From Avibacterium avium (lineage in GTDB: Bacteria; Pseudomonadota; Gammaproteobacteria; Enterobacterales; Pasteurellaceae), in assembly GCF_900454535.1 (NCBI RefSeq), contig NZ_UGSP01000001.1:1299501-1363500 (forward strand): a stretch of DNA of 64,000 nt. The letters run 5' to 3'. Both the position numbers and the translations under genes were made by a program. Positions 31,201 to 40,656 of the stretch are shown here, piece after piece (the first letter of the stretch is position 1; each line of letters begins with the position of its first letter). Below the pieces are notes generated by a model. It did no database searches. It saw only the letters and a program-made list of their open reading frames with translations, and was not told where the DNA came from.

Positions 31201-31235
31201 AAGACCTAAACGCAAGTTTAGGTCTTTTGTTATTT
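31201..31235 (+). terminator. ompA terminator
   Basis: AAGACCTAAAC and GTTTAGGTCTT form an 11-bp perfect stem with a GCAA tetraloop, followed by TTGTTATTT. A strong intrinsic terminator. Confidence 0.85.
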
Positions 31236-31267
31236 ATACTTCATAACTTTTATTTGATAGGTGAAAA

Positions 31268-31849
31268 ATGAAAAAGTGGATTATCGCAATTATCATCGCA
31301 GTGATTGCCGGTTTTATGCTAATCACAAGTTATAATGGTTTGGTACAAGCGGAAGAAAAAATTGATTCTGTGTGGGCAAACGTAGAATCGCAATACCAAC
31401 GCCGTGCAGATCTCATTCCAAATATTGTGAATACGGTAAAAGGTCAGGCTAATTTTGAGAAAGAAACCTTAACAGGTGTCATGGAAGCCCGTGCAAAAGC
31501 AAGCCAAACAAAAATTGATCCAAGCAATATGACAGAAGAACAGTTAGCGCAATTCCAGCAACAACAAAATTCTGTGGGATCAGCCTTATCTCGCCTGTTA
31601 GTTACTGTAGAAAAATATCCAGATCTTAAAGCGCACGAAGGCTTTATGAATTTACAAGCACAATTAGAAGGCACGGAAAATCGCATTAATGTAGCTCGTG
31701 ATAAATTTAATGAAGCGGCGCGTGAATATAACCAAAAAATTCGCCAATTCCCTACTAAGTTTGCGGCAATGATTTTTGGTTTTAAAGAAAAGCCTTATTT
31801 TAAATCATCAGCCGGTTCAGAAAATGCGCCAGTGGTGAATTTTAACTAA
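31268..31849 (+). CDS. lemA: LemA family protein
   Basis: A 193-residue protein with one N-terminal membrane helix (about 3-21) followed by the long helical LemA domain (EKIDSVWANVESQYQRRADL, IPNIVNTVKGQANFEKETL). LemA proteins are widespread, of uncertain biochemical role, and commonly paired with TPM-domain proteins, as here. The gene starts a three-gene unit with the next two and separates ompA from grxD, which are close neighbours in H. influenzae as I recall. Confidence 0.93.
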   Translation: MKKWIIAIIIAVIAGFMLITSYNGLVQAEEKIDSVWANVESQYQRRADLIPNIVNTVKGQANFEKETLTGVMEARAKASQTKIDPSNMTEEQLAQFQQQQNSVGSALSRLLVTVEKYPDLKAHEGFMNLQAQLEGTENRINVARDKFNEAAREYNQKIRQFPTKFAAMIFGFKEKPYFKSSAGSENAPVVNFN

Positions 31850-31863
31850 AAGAGCGGTGAAAA

Positions 31864-32313
31864 ATGGGATTATTTTCCAGACTTCCTTTTGATAAAAAAG
31901 CAATCGAGGCGGCAATTGTTCGCCTCGAGCAACAAAGTTCAGCAGAATTACGGGTATATATTGAACGTCATATGCCTAAATCTGACAGCCAAAATGCCAG
32001 TGTTACACGGGCTTTATCTGTTTTTGAGCAATTGGAAATGCATCAAACCCAAGCACGGAATGGCATTTTGATCTATATTGCTTATAAAGATCAGCAGTGT
32101 GCGATCATTGGTGATAAAGGGATTGATCAATATGTTGCAGCTGATTTCTGGCAGCAGCAATGTGTAGAAATGACAGACTATTTTAGACAAGGTATCTATA
32201 CGCGAGGCGTAGTGAAAATTATTGAAAATATGGCGAAATTACTGGCAAAACATTTCCCAATTCAACCAGATGATATTAATGAATTGGATAATGAGGTGAT
32301 TATTAATGATTAA
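31864..32313 (+). CDS. TPM-domain protein (cytoplasmic or peripheral)
   Basis: A 149-residue protein without a signal peptide. It matches the TPM (TLP18.3/Psb32/MOLO-1) domain: an early Glu-rich segment SSAELRVYIERHMP, then GILIYIAYKDQQCAIIGDKGID and a final helical region. Proteins of this type accompany LemA and a second membrane TPM protein. It lies 14 bases after lemA and overlaps the next gene by 8 bases. Exact function unknown. Confidence 0.8.
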   Translation: MGLFSRLPFDKKAIEAAIVRLEQQSSAELRVYIERHMPKSDSQNASVTRALSVFEQLEMHQTQARNGILIYIAYKDQQCAIIGDKGIDQYVAADFWQQQCVEMTDYFRQGIYTRGVVKIIENMAKLLAKHFPIQPDDINELDNEVIIND

Positions 32314-33079
32314 ATTGCTAAAAAGTGCGGTGATTTTTTTCAGTATTTTTTTCTCGATAAATAGTTATGCCGTTAATTTTCCTGCACCACCAAATCCTTT
32401 TCATTATGTCAATGATTACACAGGGACTTTAACCCCCTCAGAAAGACAATTACTTGAAAATAAACTGATTGCTTATTCTAAAGAAACCAGTTCGCAGATT
32501 GCGGTGGTATTAATTCCAACTACGGGAAATTATGATATTGCGCAATATAGCTTTGAGTTGGGTGATAAATGGGGGATTGGGCGTAAACAGCTTAATAATG
32601 GCGTATTAATGCTGATTGCCGTAAATGATCGCAAAATTTTTATTGCTACAGGGCAGGGGCTTGAAGGTGCATTGCCAGATGCTTTCCTTGCGCAAATTAT
32701 CCGTAATGTGATTACGCCTGCTTTTAAACAAGGACATTATTCACTCGGCATTGATCGCGGATTGGATTACATCATTGCAGCAAGCAAAGGAGAATATGAT
32801 CCTGCAAAAGATGAGCCAGAATGGACGGATTACATTCCTATCCTAATGATTGCATTATTTATGCTAGTAGTGCTTTTTGGTGAGCTAAACTGGCGCCGTA
32901 CGCCTTATATTAGCCCAACAACCAACCATAATGGTGAGATCTTGCGTAGAACTTCAACTATTCGCCGCAGAGGTGGTGGATTTGGCGGTGGTTTCGGCGG
33001 AGGCGACTTCGGTGGCGGTTCTGGCGGAGACTTTGGCGGTGGTGGCTTCGGTGGCGGTGGGGCTGGCGGAAGTTGGTAA
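32306..33079 (+). CDS. TPM-domain membrane protein with Gly-rich tail (YgcG-like)
   Basis: A 257-residue protein: signal peptide (about 1-22, ending SINSYA), a periplasmic TPM domain (VNDYTGTLTPSERQLLENKL, QIAVVLIPTTGNYDIAQYS, KWGIGRKQLNNGVLMLIA), one membrane helix near 175-190, then a cytoplasmic tail of about 45 residues that is almost all Gly with Phe, Asp and Ser. The layout matches E. coli YgcG and similar proteins. Third gene of the lemA unit, followed by a weak hairpin (33081-33101). Confidence 0.85.
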   Translation: MIKLLKSAVIFFSIFFSINSYAVNFPAPPNPFHYVNDYTGTLTPSERQLLENKLIAYSKETSSQIAVVLIPTTGNYDIAQYSFELGDKWGIGRKQLNNGVLMLIAVNDRKIFIATGQGLEGALPDAFLAQIIRNVITPAFKQGHYSLGIDRGLDYIIAASKGEYDPAKDEPEWTDYIPILMIALFMLVVLFGELNWRRTPYISPTTNHNGEILRRTSTIRRRGGGFGGGFGGGDFGGGSGGDFGGGGFGGGGAGGSW

Positions 33080-33103
33080 TACCCGATTATTTTACTCGGG
33101 TTA

Positions 33104-33132
33104 TTGGTATCTCAAGCCCCTTATGCTACAAT
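33104..33132 (+). promoter_or_regulatory. Promoter of grxD
   Basis: TTGGTA (33104-33109), a 17-bp spacer and TACAAT (33127-33132), 30 bp before the grxD start. It follows a short hairpin that may end the lemA unit. Confidence 0.55.
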
Positions 33133-33162
33133 CAGCCCACTTAATTCAAAACGAGGATAATT

Positions 33163-33492
33163 ATGGAAACCTTAGAACGTATTAAAAAACAAATTGCTGA
33201 AAACCCTATTCTTATTTATATGAAAGGTTCACCGAAATTCCCTTCTTGCGGATTCTCTGCAAGAGCGGTAGAAGCCCTAATGAATTGCAAAGTGCCTTTT
33301 GGCTATGTGGATATTTTGCAAAATCCAGATATTCGTGCAGAGCTACCAGCTTATGCAAATTGGCCAACGTTCCCACAGTTATGGGTAGAAGGTGAGTTAA
33401 TTGGTGGTTGTGATATTATTTTAGAAATGTATCAACAAGGCGAATTACAAACCTTATTAAGTGAAGTGGCAGCACGTCATCCACAACAATAA
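33163..33492 (+). CDS. grxD: Monothiol glutaredoxin (Grx4/GrxD)
   Basis: A 109-residue cytoplasmic protein with the CGFS active site (FPSCGFSARAVEAL), the cis-Pro segment NWPTFPQLWVEGELIGGCDI and the GSH-binding GGCD motif. CGFS glutaredoxins carry a [2Fe-2S] cluster between two subunits and pass Fe-S clusters to targets, often with BolA. Corresponds to HI1165. Ribosome site GAGGA upstream. Confidence 0.96.
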   Translation: METLERIKKQIAENPILIYMKGSPKFPSCGFSARAVEALMNCKVPFGYVDILQNPDIRAELPAYANWPTFPQLWVEGELIGGCDIILEMYQQGELQTLLSEVAARHPQQ

Positions 33493-33496
33493 AATG

Positions 33497-33526
33497 AAAA
33501 AACCTGACAGATTGTCAGGTTTTTTT
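33497..33526. terminator. Bidirectional terminator grxD/smpB
   Basis: AAAAAACCTGACA pairs with TGTCAGGTTTTTT around a short loop between the converging grxD and smpB genes; T-runs on both strands. Confidence 0.88.
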
Positions 33527-33527
33527 A

Positions 33528-34010
33528 TTAATTTCGCATCGCATTTTTCATAATACGATCTTTGGCAACTTTCCATTCGCGATCTTTAATGTCATCACGT
33601 TTATCGTGTTGTTTTTTCCCTTTCGCGACACCAATTTTAATTTTTGCCCAAGGGCCTTTCCAATAAAGAGAAAGGGCAACAATGGTAAAGCCATCACGGT
33701 TTGCTTTGCCGAAGAGTGAAGCTAATTCTCGTTGTTTTAACAATAACTTACGCGTACGCGTTGGGTCACACACAATATGCGTTGATGCCACGCTTAACGG
33801 CTGAATAGTCGCACCAAATAAATAGGCTTCGCCATTTTTAAAAATAATGTAGCTGTCGCTAATATTAGCTTTGCCCGCACGCATTGATTTCACTTCCCAG
33901 CCTTGTAAGGAAAGGCCTGCCTCAATTTCATCTTCAATAAAATATTCGTGTCTAGCGCGCTTGTTTAAGGCAATGGTATTTGATGTCTGTTTTGGTTTTT
34001 TCTTTGTCAT
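33528..34010 (-). CDS. smpB: SsrA-binding protein SmpB
   Basis: A 160-residue partner of tmRNA in ribosome rescue. It has the N-terminal [27 protein letters not shown] block, [10 protein letters not shown]-like [19 protein letters not shown], and a basic C-terminal tail ending [13 protein letters not shown] that reaches into the ribosomal A site. The normal length and unbroken motifs make this secure. The tmRNA gene is not nearby. Confidence 0.97.
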   Translation of the reverse strand: MTKKKPKQTSNTIALNKRARHEYFIEDEIEAGLSLQGWEVKSMRAGKANISDSYIIFKNGEAYLFGATIQPLSVASTHIVCDPTRTRKLLLKQRELASLFGKANRDGFTIVALSLYWKGPWAKIKIGVAKGKKQHDKRDDIKDREWKVAKDRIMKNAMRN

Positions 34011-34139
34011 TTTCGTTAAGGTATTCTAATAAAATTGTTATGTATTTTACCTAATCTAGGGAAAAATCGCAAAAGCCCTTGCGTTGCTAAGCGATCTTTA
34101 TCACAATGAGAAACAAACGTTTAAATTGAGTAACCATTT

Positions 34140-35609
34140 ATGAAATATAAGAATTTACGCGATTTTTTGCAGCTGTTGGAAGCGCAAGGTGAGCTAAAAC
34201 GCATTACGCAAGAAATTGATCCTTATTTAGAAATGACCGAAATTTCCGACCGCACTTTGCGGGCTGGTGGGCCAGCGTTATTATTTGAAAACCCGAAAGG
34301 CTTTGATATTCCCGTATTGTGCAACTTATTTGGCACAGCAAAGCGGGTGGCGTTAGGAATGGGGCAGAATGATGTGTCAGCCTTGCGTGAAGTGGGGAAG
34401 TTACTGGCTTTCCTTAAAGAACCTGAACCGCCAAAAGGGTTTAAAGATTTATGGACAACCTTACCGCAATATAAGCAAGTGCTAAATATGCCCGCGAAAG
34501 TGTTAAGCAAAGCACCTTGTCAGGACATTGTACTCAGTGGCGATGACGTGGATTTATACCGCTTGCCGATTATGCAATGCTGGAAAGATGACATCGCACC
34601 GCTTATCACTTGGGGGCTAACCATTACCAAAGGGCCGAATAAAAAACGGCAAAATTTGGGGATTTACCGCCAACAGTTGATTGGCAAAAATAAATTGATT
34701 ATGCGTTGGCTCTCGCACCGTGGGGGCGCATTAGATTTTCAAGAATGGAAAGAGCAAAACCTTGATAAACCTTTTCCTGTTTCTGTGGCATTAGGCGCTG
34801 ATCCTGCAACGATTTTGGCGGCCGTAACGCCTGTGCCTGATAGCCTTTCTGAATATGCTTTTGCAGGATTGTTGCGTGGCAACAAAACGGAAGTGGTGAA
34901 ATCGGTGAGTAACGATCTTGATGTGCCAGCCAGTGCGGAGATCGTGTTGGAAGGCTATATTGATCCCAATGAAACAGCATTAGAAGGGCCTTATGGCGAT
35001 CACACGGGCTATTACAATGAGCAAGAGTATTTCCCGGTGTTTACTGTTACCCATATTACAATGCGACAAAACCCGATTTATCATTCCACTTATACAGGGC
35101 GTCCACCTGATGAACCAGCGATTTTGGGCGAAGCGTTAAACGAAGTGTTTATCCCGATTTTGCAAAAGCAATTCCCTGAAATTGTAGATTTTTATTTACC
35201 GCCTGAAGGTTGCTCTTACCGTCTTGCGGTGGTAACGATGAAGAAACAATATGCCGGCCACGCCAAGCGTGTAATGATGGGCGTTTGGTCTTTCTTACGT
35301 CAATTTATGTATACCAAGTTTGTTATCGTGTGTGATGATGATATTAACGCCAGAGATTGGAAAGACGTGATCTGGGCGATCACCACGCGTAGCGATCCTG
35401 CGCGCGATTGCACCATTGTGGAAAACACGCCCATTGATTATTTGGATTTTGCTTCGCCTATTGCAGGGCTAGGTTCTAAAATGGGCATTGACGCCACCAA
35501 TAAATGGCCCGGCGAAACTAACCGCGAGTGGGGTGTGCCTATTAAAAAAGATCCTGAAGTAGTCAAACGCGTGGACGAAATTTGGGAAAGTTTACAGATT
35601 TTTAGCTAA
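34140..35609 (+). CDS. ubiD: 3-octaprenyl-4-hydroxybenzoate decarboxylase
   Basis: Prenylated-FMN dependent decarboxylase of ubiquinone synthesis; 489 residues, close to E. coli UbiD (497). It has the early block [31 protein letters not shown], the central [12 protein letters not shown] (acidic catalytic residues) and the C-terminal [11 protein letters not shown]. The UbiX partner that makes the cofactor is not in the window. Monocistronic, divergent from smpB. Confidence 0.96.
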   Translation: MKYKNLRDFLQLLEAQGELKRITQEIDPYLEMTEISDRTLRAGGPALLFENPKGFDIPVLCNLFGTAKRVALGMGQNDVSALREVGKLLAFLKEPEPPKGFKDLWTTLPQYKQVLNMPAKVLSKAPCQDIVLSGDDVDLYRLPIMQCWKDDIAPLITWGLTITKGPNKKRQNLGIYRQQLIGKNKLIMRWLSHRGGALDFQEWKEQNLDKPFPVSVALGADPATILAAVTPVPDSLSEYAFAGLLRGNKTEVVKSVSNDLDVPASAEIVLEGYIDPNETALEGPYGDHTGYYNEQEYFPVFTVTHITMRQNPIYHSTYTGRPPDEPAILGEALNEVFIPILQKQFPEIVDFYLPPEGCSYRLAVVTMKKQYAGHAKRVMMGVWSFLRQFMYTKFVIVCDDDINARDWKDVIWAITTRSDPARDCTIVENTPIDYLDFASPIAGLGSKMGIDATNKWPGETNREWGVPIKKDPEVVKRVDEIWESLQIFS

Positions 35610-35640
35610 ATCTAGCTAGAAAGTGCGGTGATTTTTACCG

Positions 35641-35676
35641 TATATTTTTTACTTATACTATATTTTTTACTTATAC
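35641..35676 (+). repeat. Perfect 18-bp tandem duplication upstream of the OYE-family gene
   Basis: TATATTTTTTACTTATAC is present twice in direct succession (35641-35658, 35659-35676), ending 13 bp before the start codon. It duplicates an AT-rich promoter-like stretch and probably a -10 element (TATACT or TATACTTA). Confidence 0.85.
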
Positions 35677-35689
35677 TTAGGAAAGCATT

Positions 35690-36829
35690 ATGAACAAACA
35701 ATTCTCACCATTATTTGAACCTTATCGTTTAAATAATCAAGTTGAAATCAAAAATCGTTTAGTGGTTGCGCCAATGACGCATTTTGCTTCAAACCCTGAT
35801 GGGACATTGAGCGAGCAAGAGCGTCAATTCTTGCAGCATCGTGCGCAGGATATGGGAATGTTTATCACGGCAGCAACATTAGTGTCTGAAAGTGGTAAGG
35901 CATTTCACGGTCAGCCTGAAGCCATTAAAGAATCTCAGCTTGAGAGCCTTTCACAAACTGCCGATTTGCTTAAAAAACAAGGCACAAAGGCTATTTTACA
36001 ACTTCATCACGGTGGTAAGTTAGCATTAAATGAATTGTTAAATGGCAAAGATAAAGTTGCGCCTTCTGATGATGCCGAAACAGGCGCAAGAGCCTTAACT
36101 GAAGCAGAAATCGAACGCATTATTGCGGATTTTGCACAGGCTACCGATCTTGCGATTAGAGCGGGTTTTGATGGGGTAGAAATTCACGGTGCAAACGGCT
36201 ATTTGTTGCAGCAATTCTTTTCTGCACAAAGCAACCAGAGAACGGATAAATGGGGCGGTGATTTGACTCATCGCTTACGTTTTCCATTAGCCGTGGTTGA
36301 TGCAGTGAACGCAGTGCGCGAAAAATATCAGCAGCCTGAATTTATCATTGGTTACCGTTTATCGCCAGAAGAACCAGGGGAAAACGGCATTACAATGACG
36401 GAGACGTTAGCGCTTGTTGAAGCATTAGCACAAAAAACCTTGCAGTATTTACACGTTTCTTTATGGGATTTCTACAAGAAAGTACGCCGTGGAGGCGATA
36501 CTCAAATGGCGCGTTTAGCCTTAATTCATCAACAGTTAAATGGCCGCTTGCCATTAATTGGTGTGGGGAATTTATTTACCGCAGAACAATTATTAGCCGC
36601 CTTGGATACAGGCTGGGTGGAATTCGTTGCCGTGGGGAAATCCGTAATGATTAATCCAACGTTAGCCACCTTGATTAAAGAAGGAAAAACGCAAGAAATT
36701 ATCACCGCACTTGATCCAGAAAAAGCGGATCATTACGACATTCCAGATGTGCTGTGGAGCTTATGCGTTAAAGGCAGTCCTTGGCTTCCACCAGTAAAAG
36801 GGCAGGACTGGCAACCTGTTGATCTATAG
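35690..36829 (+). CDS. NADH:flavin oxidoreductase, Old Yellow Enzyme family
   Basis: A 379-residue FMN-dependent TIM-barrel ene-reductase. Family motifs: IKNRLVVAPMTHFASNPDG (N-terminal strand), AILQLHHGGKLA, GFDGVEIHGANGYLLQQFFS and SNQRTDKWGGDL (FMN and substrate contacts), plus LPLIGVGNLFTAEQ. It belongs with YqjM-like and short OYE proteins rather than the large Fe-S dienoyl-CoA reductases. The physiological substrate is unknown. Ribosome site AGGAAAG. Confidence 0.9.
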   Translation: MNKQFSPLFEPYRLNNQVEIKNRLVVAPMTHFASNPDGTLSEQERQFLQHRAQDMGMFITAATLVSESGKAFHGQPEAIKESQLESLSQTADLLKKQGTKAILQLHHGGKLALNELLNGKDKVAPSDDAETGARALTEAEIERIIADFAQATDLAIRAGFDGVEIHGANGYLLQQFFSAQSNQRTDKWGGDLTHRLRFPLAVVDAVNAVREKYQQPEFIIGYRLSPEEPGENGITMTETLALVEALAQKTLQYLHVSLWDFYKKVRRGGDTQMARLALIHQQLNGRLPLIGVGNLFTAEQLLAALDTGWVEFVAVGKSVMINPTLATLIKEGKTQEIITALDPEKADHYDIPDVLWSLCVKGSPWLPPVKGQDWQPVDL

Positions 36830-36837
36830 ATATGGAT

Positions 36838-36873
36838 AAAAAAATAGCAAGGAAATTTCCTTGCTATTTTTTA
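36838..36873. terminator. Bidirectional terminator after the OYE-family gene
   Basis: AAATAGCAAGGAAA / TTTCCTTGCTATTT forms a long perfect stem between convergent genes, with A-run and T-run flanks. Confidence 0.88.
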
Positions 36874-36886
36874 TTGCACCTTAAGC

Positions 36887-37612
36887 TTAAGGCCGTTTAA
36901 TCAAACGCTTACGCATTTTGATGTTGATCATTTCGACTACCACGGAGAAGCCCATTGCGAAGTAAATGTAACCTTTTGGAATGTGGAAATCTAAGCCTTC
37001 ACCAATTAATGCCACGCCCACTAAAATCAAGAATGAAAGGGCAAGCACTTTCAGTGTTGGGTGCGATTCCACAAAATCACCAATTGGCTTGGCAGCCAGC
37101 ATCATTACACCAACGGCAATCACAATGGCCAAAATCATCACGCCAATTTCGCTTGCCATTCCCACCGCGGTGATCACGGAATCCAGCGAGAATACAATAT
37201 CTAAAATGGCAATTTGAATGAGTACGCTGAAAAAATTCACTTTTTTTGCCGCACTTTGGTCTTCGCCCTCTTCTTCTGGCGTCATTGCGTGGTGAATTTC
37301 GTGGGTGCTTTTCGCCACCAAAAATAATCCGCCCACGATTAAAATAAGATCACGTCCTGAAATTTGTTGCGAGAAAACTTCAAATAACGGCTCAGTGAGT
37401 TTCATTAACCAAGAAAGGGAAAGCAATAATAAAATACGGGTTGCCATTGCCAAACCTAAGCCGATTAAACGCCCTGATTGGCGTTGTTGAGCAGGCAAAC
37501 GCCCTACTAAAATACTGATAAAAATGATGTTATCAATACCCAGCACAATTTCTAATGCGGTTAGAGTAAATAAAGCCACCCAGGCTTCGGGGCTGGCGAT
37601 CCAGTCAAACAT
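36887..37612 (-). CDS. TerC-family integral membrane protein (YgdQ-like)
   Basis: A 241-residue protein with about seven membrane helices. TerC family hallmarks are present: an acidic residue pair in the first helix (ALEIVLGIDNIIFISIL) and its repeat in the second half (ILDIVFSLDSVITAVGM). Members are proposed to move or sense metal ions such as Mn2+ or to partner with secretion. The nearest E. coli relative is YgdQ. Start placed at 37612 (MFDWIASPEAW), with AAGGAA upstream. A second, different TerC protein lies at 57 kb. Confidence 0.9.
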   Translation of the reverse strand: MFDWIASPEAWVALFTLTALEIVLGIDNIIFISILVGRLPAQQRQSGRLIGLGLAMATRILLLLSLSWLMKLTEPLFEVFSQQISGRDLILIVGGLFLVAKSTHEIHHAMTPEEEGEDQSAAKKVNFFSVLIQIAILDIVFSLDSVITAVGMASEIGVMILAIVIAVGVMMLAAKPIGDFVESHPTLKVLALSFLILVGVALIGEGLDFHIPKGYIYFAMGFSVVVEMINIKMRKRLIKRP

Positions 37613-37682
37613 AATAAGTTCCTTATAGATTAAATCTAAAGCGAACAATAATATAGATTTCTGGCCTTAATGGAAAGGAAAA

Positions 37683-38351
37683 TCAGCCATTTTGCTGAAA
37701 TTGTTGCAGGATTTCGTGGGTGAAATTTTTGCGTAAATAAAAGCCGAGCGGTAAGGTGTCAATCGTCTCGCCATTTCGCCCAATGCCTTTAGTTAGCGCT
37801 TTGCTATTTGCGCCTTTGGGGCGAAGTTGCAGCACTTCACCAAGGCGCGCGGTGATTTCATCAAGACGACCAAATACGATATATTCCATTAGTTCTTCCC
37901 AATCTTGCTGCAAACGTTGTTCTTGCTCAGGCGAGGGCTGCCATAAAATAGGCTGCCCAATATGACGTTCAGCAAGGGGAATGGTGCGTTCGCCTTCAAT
38001 GGGAATCCACAGCACTTTAGATAATTTATGGCGAACGTGAGAAGATTGCCAAGTGATTCCGCTATTTTGAATTAGCGGCGCAAGGCTGACGAAAGTTGTT
38101 TCAAGGGGCTTGCCTTGACGATTAATGGGTATCGTTTTAAGTTCAATGCCAAGATGGGCAAAATCTTGTTCCGCTTTGCTGCCCGCGGTTGCACCCAAGG
38201 CGGTTTCCAGCAACATTCCCACCCAGCCTTTATCCCGTTTCAAATTGGGCGGCACAGACATATTTAGTTCCTTGGCGACTTCACCAAAAGTGAGTCCTGC
38301 CAGCGATTGCGCAAGAGAGAGTAGGGCTTGTTCGGAGTTTGGGCTATTCAT
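37683..38351 (-). CDS. mutH: DNA mismatch repair endonuclease MutH
   Basis: A 222-residue endonuclease that nicks the unmethylated strand at hemimethylated GATC sites in MutLS-directed repair. The catalytic Asp, Glu and Lys are visible in [17 protein letters not shown], with the family segment [11 protein letters not shown] near the C terminus. Followed downstream by the YgdQ-like gene and preceded by ogt, the mutH-ogt-ompP1 order known from H. influenzae. Confidence 0.96.
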   Translation of the reverse strand: MNSPNSEQALLSLAQSLAGLTFGEVAKELNMSVPPNLKRDKGWVGMLLETALGATAGSKAEQDFAHLGIELKTIPINRQGKPLETTFVSLAPLIQNSGITWQSSHVRHKLSKVLWIPIEGERTIPLAERHIGQPILWQPSPEQEQRLQQDWEELMEYIVFGRLDEITARLGEVLQLRPKGANSKALTKGIGRNGETIDTLPLGFYLRKNFTHEILQQFQQNG

Positions 38352-38381
38352 AAAGTGCGGTGCTTTTTTATCCAGTTTTTG

Positions 38382-38921
38382 TTAGCGTTGATACTTTTTC
38401 AATAATTTCTGTTTGACGTATTCCACGCCTTTATCTACATAAGCAATATTTTCTAACTGTAATAAATGGCGTTTGGCAGGCAATCCGCCGCCAAATCCTG
38501 TTAGCTGACGTGTTTTTCCTAACACGCGATGGCAAGGAATAATAATGCTAATTGGATTACTTCCCACCGCACCACCCACGGCGCGCACTGCTTTCGGCTT
38601 GTTAATGCAATTGGCTAACTCGCCATAACTTGTGGTTTTGCCATAAGCAATTTGGCAAAGCTGCTGCCAAATGCTTTGCTGAAAAGGCGTACCTTGTGGA
38701 TTCAGCGGAATCTCTGCAAAATCTTCTTTTTCACCATTAAAATAACGGGTTAATGCCGCCGAAACTTGCGCAAAGAGCGGGTGATTTTCCTGTAAAATCC
38801 ATTTCGGATTTGGTGCAATTTGCTCCGCTTCTAAATCCAAATTGGTTAATTTGTTATCTTGGCTAATCATCAATAACCGCCCAATAGGGGATTGGTAATA
38901 GCAATAATAGATTTCGGACAT
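38382..38921 (-). CDS. ogt: Methylated-DNA-protein-cysteine methyltransferase
   Basis: Suicide repair protein that removes the methyl group from O6-methylguanine; 179 residues. The acceptor cysteine lies in the diagnostic IIPCHRVLG, preceded by the DNA-binding helix YGELANCINKPKAVRAVGGA. The start at 38921 (MSEIYYCYYQSPIG) gives the usual N terminus; the frame could extend eight codons upstream. Confidence 0.95.
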   Translation of the reverse strand: MSEIYYCYYQSPIGRLLMISQDNKLTNLDLEAEQIAPNPKWILQENHPLFAQVSAALTRYFNGEKEDFAEIPLNPQGTPFQQSIWQQLCQIAYGKTTSYGELANCINKPKAVRAVGGAVGSNPISIIIPCHRVLGKTRQLTGFGGGLPAKRHLLQLENIAYVDKGVEYVKQKLLKKYQR

Positions 38922-38944
38922 GGGGAATTCTCTAAAATACGACA

Positions 38945-38977
38945 TAAAAAAGCCTATCCATTAGGATAGGCTTATTA
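38945..38977 (-). terminator. ompP1 terminator
   Basis: AGCCTATCC / GGATAGGCT (9-bp stem, ATTA loop; 38951-38972) followed on the minus strand by TTTTTT. Ends the ompP1 transcript ahead of ogt. Confidence 0.85.
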
Positions 38978-39010
38978 TAATCCAATTCGCGTAAATGCCT
39001 AGTTCTTAAA

Positions 39011-40438
39011 TTAGAAGCTATAATTTACGTTTAGGCCGTAAAGGTTGGCGCTAGATTTTGAACGATAGTCAGCTTTTACTTCAACTAAACCACCACCAAG
39101 ACTTTGTGTTTCGGTAAAGTTGACTTTCTTACCGCGTAAATGAGCAAAACCGAAATCGACAGAAAGATTTGGGGTAAATTTATAGGTTGCCCCTAAGCTA
39201 TACCAAGTACGATCGGTATCTGGAATTGACGCACTCGCGTGCTCAGTTGGTGCAGCTGCTTCATCATAAGCAATACCAGCGCGTAATGTTAGTTGATCAT
39301 TAACAAGATAGCTTGCACCTAAGGCTACGCGTGTATTATCGCGGTATCTTTCTTCTTTGTGGAATGCAAGATCACCATTGCGAGAGCCTGCCGGCACGCT
39401 CTCATAAGTCGCGTGTAAATTTTTTAAACGACTCCACTCTGTATATTTGTAGCTATAATGCACAGCAAAAGCATCTGTTAATTGGTGGAAACCTGAGATT
39501 TCCCAATAACCCGGTAAATTTAACGTTAATGTTCCTGCCCCTGTATAAGGCATTACACCATATGGCATATAACTTACCGCATTACGATCTTTAAATTTAA
39601 TATCAACTTTTGAATGATAAGCTAAACCAAGACGGTTACGTTCATTAAATTCATATACTAAACCAAGATTATAACCAAAGCCCCACGCACTGCGATCTTC
39701 AAGATGAGTTAATACTGTTTCACGGCTACTAATTCCTTGACTTGCTGCACTTAATTGAGCCGCAGCAGTCGCAGCCTGAGTTGCATAAGGTGTATTAGCC
39801 AATTTCGTAGCATTCGCTTGAGCCGCAGCTGCACCATTGCGTAAACCATCAGCAATAATCCCCGCTGTGCGTTCAACTTCAGCTTTCGCATAAACAGCAT
39901 TAATACCTGCACCAACACTAAAACCTTTAGCAACACGATAAGCCCCACTAAAGTTTAGATTAATTGTAGTGAGATCTGTCGTTCCGCCAAAAATCCCTGC
40001 TGAATAATCACGGTCATATTCACTTTTCAACCCGAAGTTGACATTCATTCCAGCCCCTAAGGCCACTTTATCGTTAATCGGTGCGACATAATATAAATTT
40101 GGGACAAACGCACCAGGCACAACATTATTATTATCCGCATTTCCTTTCGCAACGGGTTGACCATTTAGGGTTGCTGTTGCTGTGCCATCAACCCGAATTT
40201 TTGAATCCACATAAACCCCACCCGCACTAAATTGGTTGGTTTTAAACAAAGTCATTAAAGCTGGGTTGGTAGCCACCACAGAAGCGTTATCAGCAATAGC
40301 TGCTTCACCGGCATAAGCACGGCCAAGGCCTGAACTTGAAACTTCTGCTAATTGGAATGCTGCTGCTTGCGCACCTCCAGCGACAGCCAATAATGCAGAA
40401 GAAAGAAGTGTTTTAGTAAAAAGTGTTTTTTTATTCAT
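39011..40438 (-). CDS. ompP1: Outer membrane protein P1, FadL-family transporter
   Basis: A 475-residue outer-membrane beta-barrel for hydrophobic compounds such as long-chain fatty acids. Signal peptide MNKKTLFTKTLLSSALLAVA ending AQA, then AAFQLAEVSSSGLGRAYAGEAAIADNASVVATNPA, the plug (hatch) region typical of FadL/P1, and a C-terminal aromatic residue (NVNYSF). An Ala/Gln-rich stretch of about 45 residues (IIADGLRNGAAAAQANA onward) looks like an inserted surface loop. Start chosen at 40438 because it opens the signal peptide. Confidence 0.95.
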   Translation of the reverse strand: MNKKTLFTKTLLSSALLAVAGGAQAAAFQLAEVSSSGLGRAYAGEAAIADNASVVATNPALMTLFKTNQFSAGGVYVDSKIRVDGTATATLNGQPVAKGNADNNNVVPGAFVPNLYYVAPINDKVALGAGMNVNFGLKSEYDRDYSAGIFGGTTDLTTINLNFSGAYRVAKGFSVGAGINAVYAKAEVERTAGIIADGLRNGAAAAQANATKLANTPYATQAATAAAQLSAASQGISSRETVLTHLEDRSAWGFGYNLGLVYEFNERNRLGLAYHSKVDIKFKDRNAVSYMPYGVMPYTGAGTLTLNLPGYWEISGFHQLTDAFAVHYSYKYTEWSRLKNLHATYESVPAGSRNGDLAFHKEERYRDNTRVALGASYLVNDQLTLRAGIAYDEAAAPTEHASASIPDTDRTWYSLGATYKFTPNLSVDFGFAHLRGKKVNFTETQSLGGGLVEVKADYRSKSSANLYGLNVNYSF

Positions 40439-40602
40439 AGTGAACCTTTTTGTTGTTCTGTTGTCTTTAAATAATCGCCTTGGATTGTAAATAAAGGTTA
40501 CTACTATCGCAAACAAATTCGACCTATGCCTTTACAGCTCTGACCAGTTAAGTTTCTGCAAATATAGTGAAAGTGCGGAGTTTTTGTAGAAATTTTTATA
40601 GG

Positions 40603-40631
40603 ATAAAAAATAAAACGCCCCTTAGGGCGCT
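40603..40631 (-). terminator. Terminator of the YidE-like transporter gene
   Basis: CGCCC / GGGCG stem (40616-40620, 40625-40629) with a T-rich tail on the minus strand (TTTTATTTTTT), 26 bases past the stop. Confidence 0.75.
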
Positions 40632-40656
40632 TTACCATTTCAATTTCACTTTTCAG

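Noticed and set aside
32931-33185. 84-codon open frame across the end of the Gly-rich TPM protein
   Set aside because: It is the alternative reading of the GGT/GGC repeat of the real gene.
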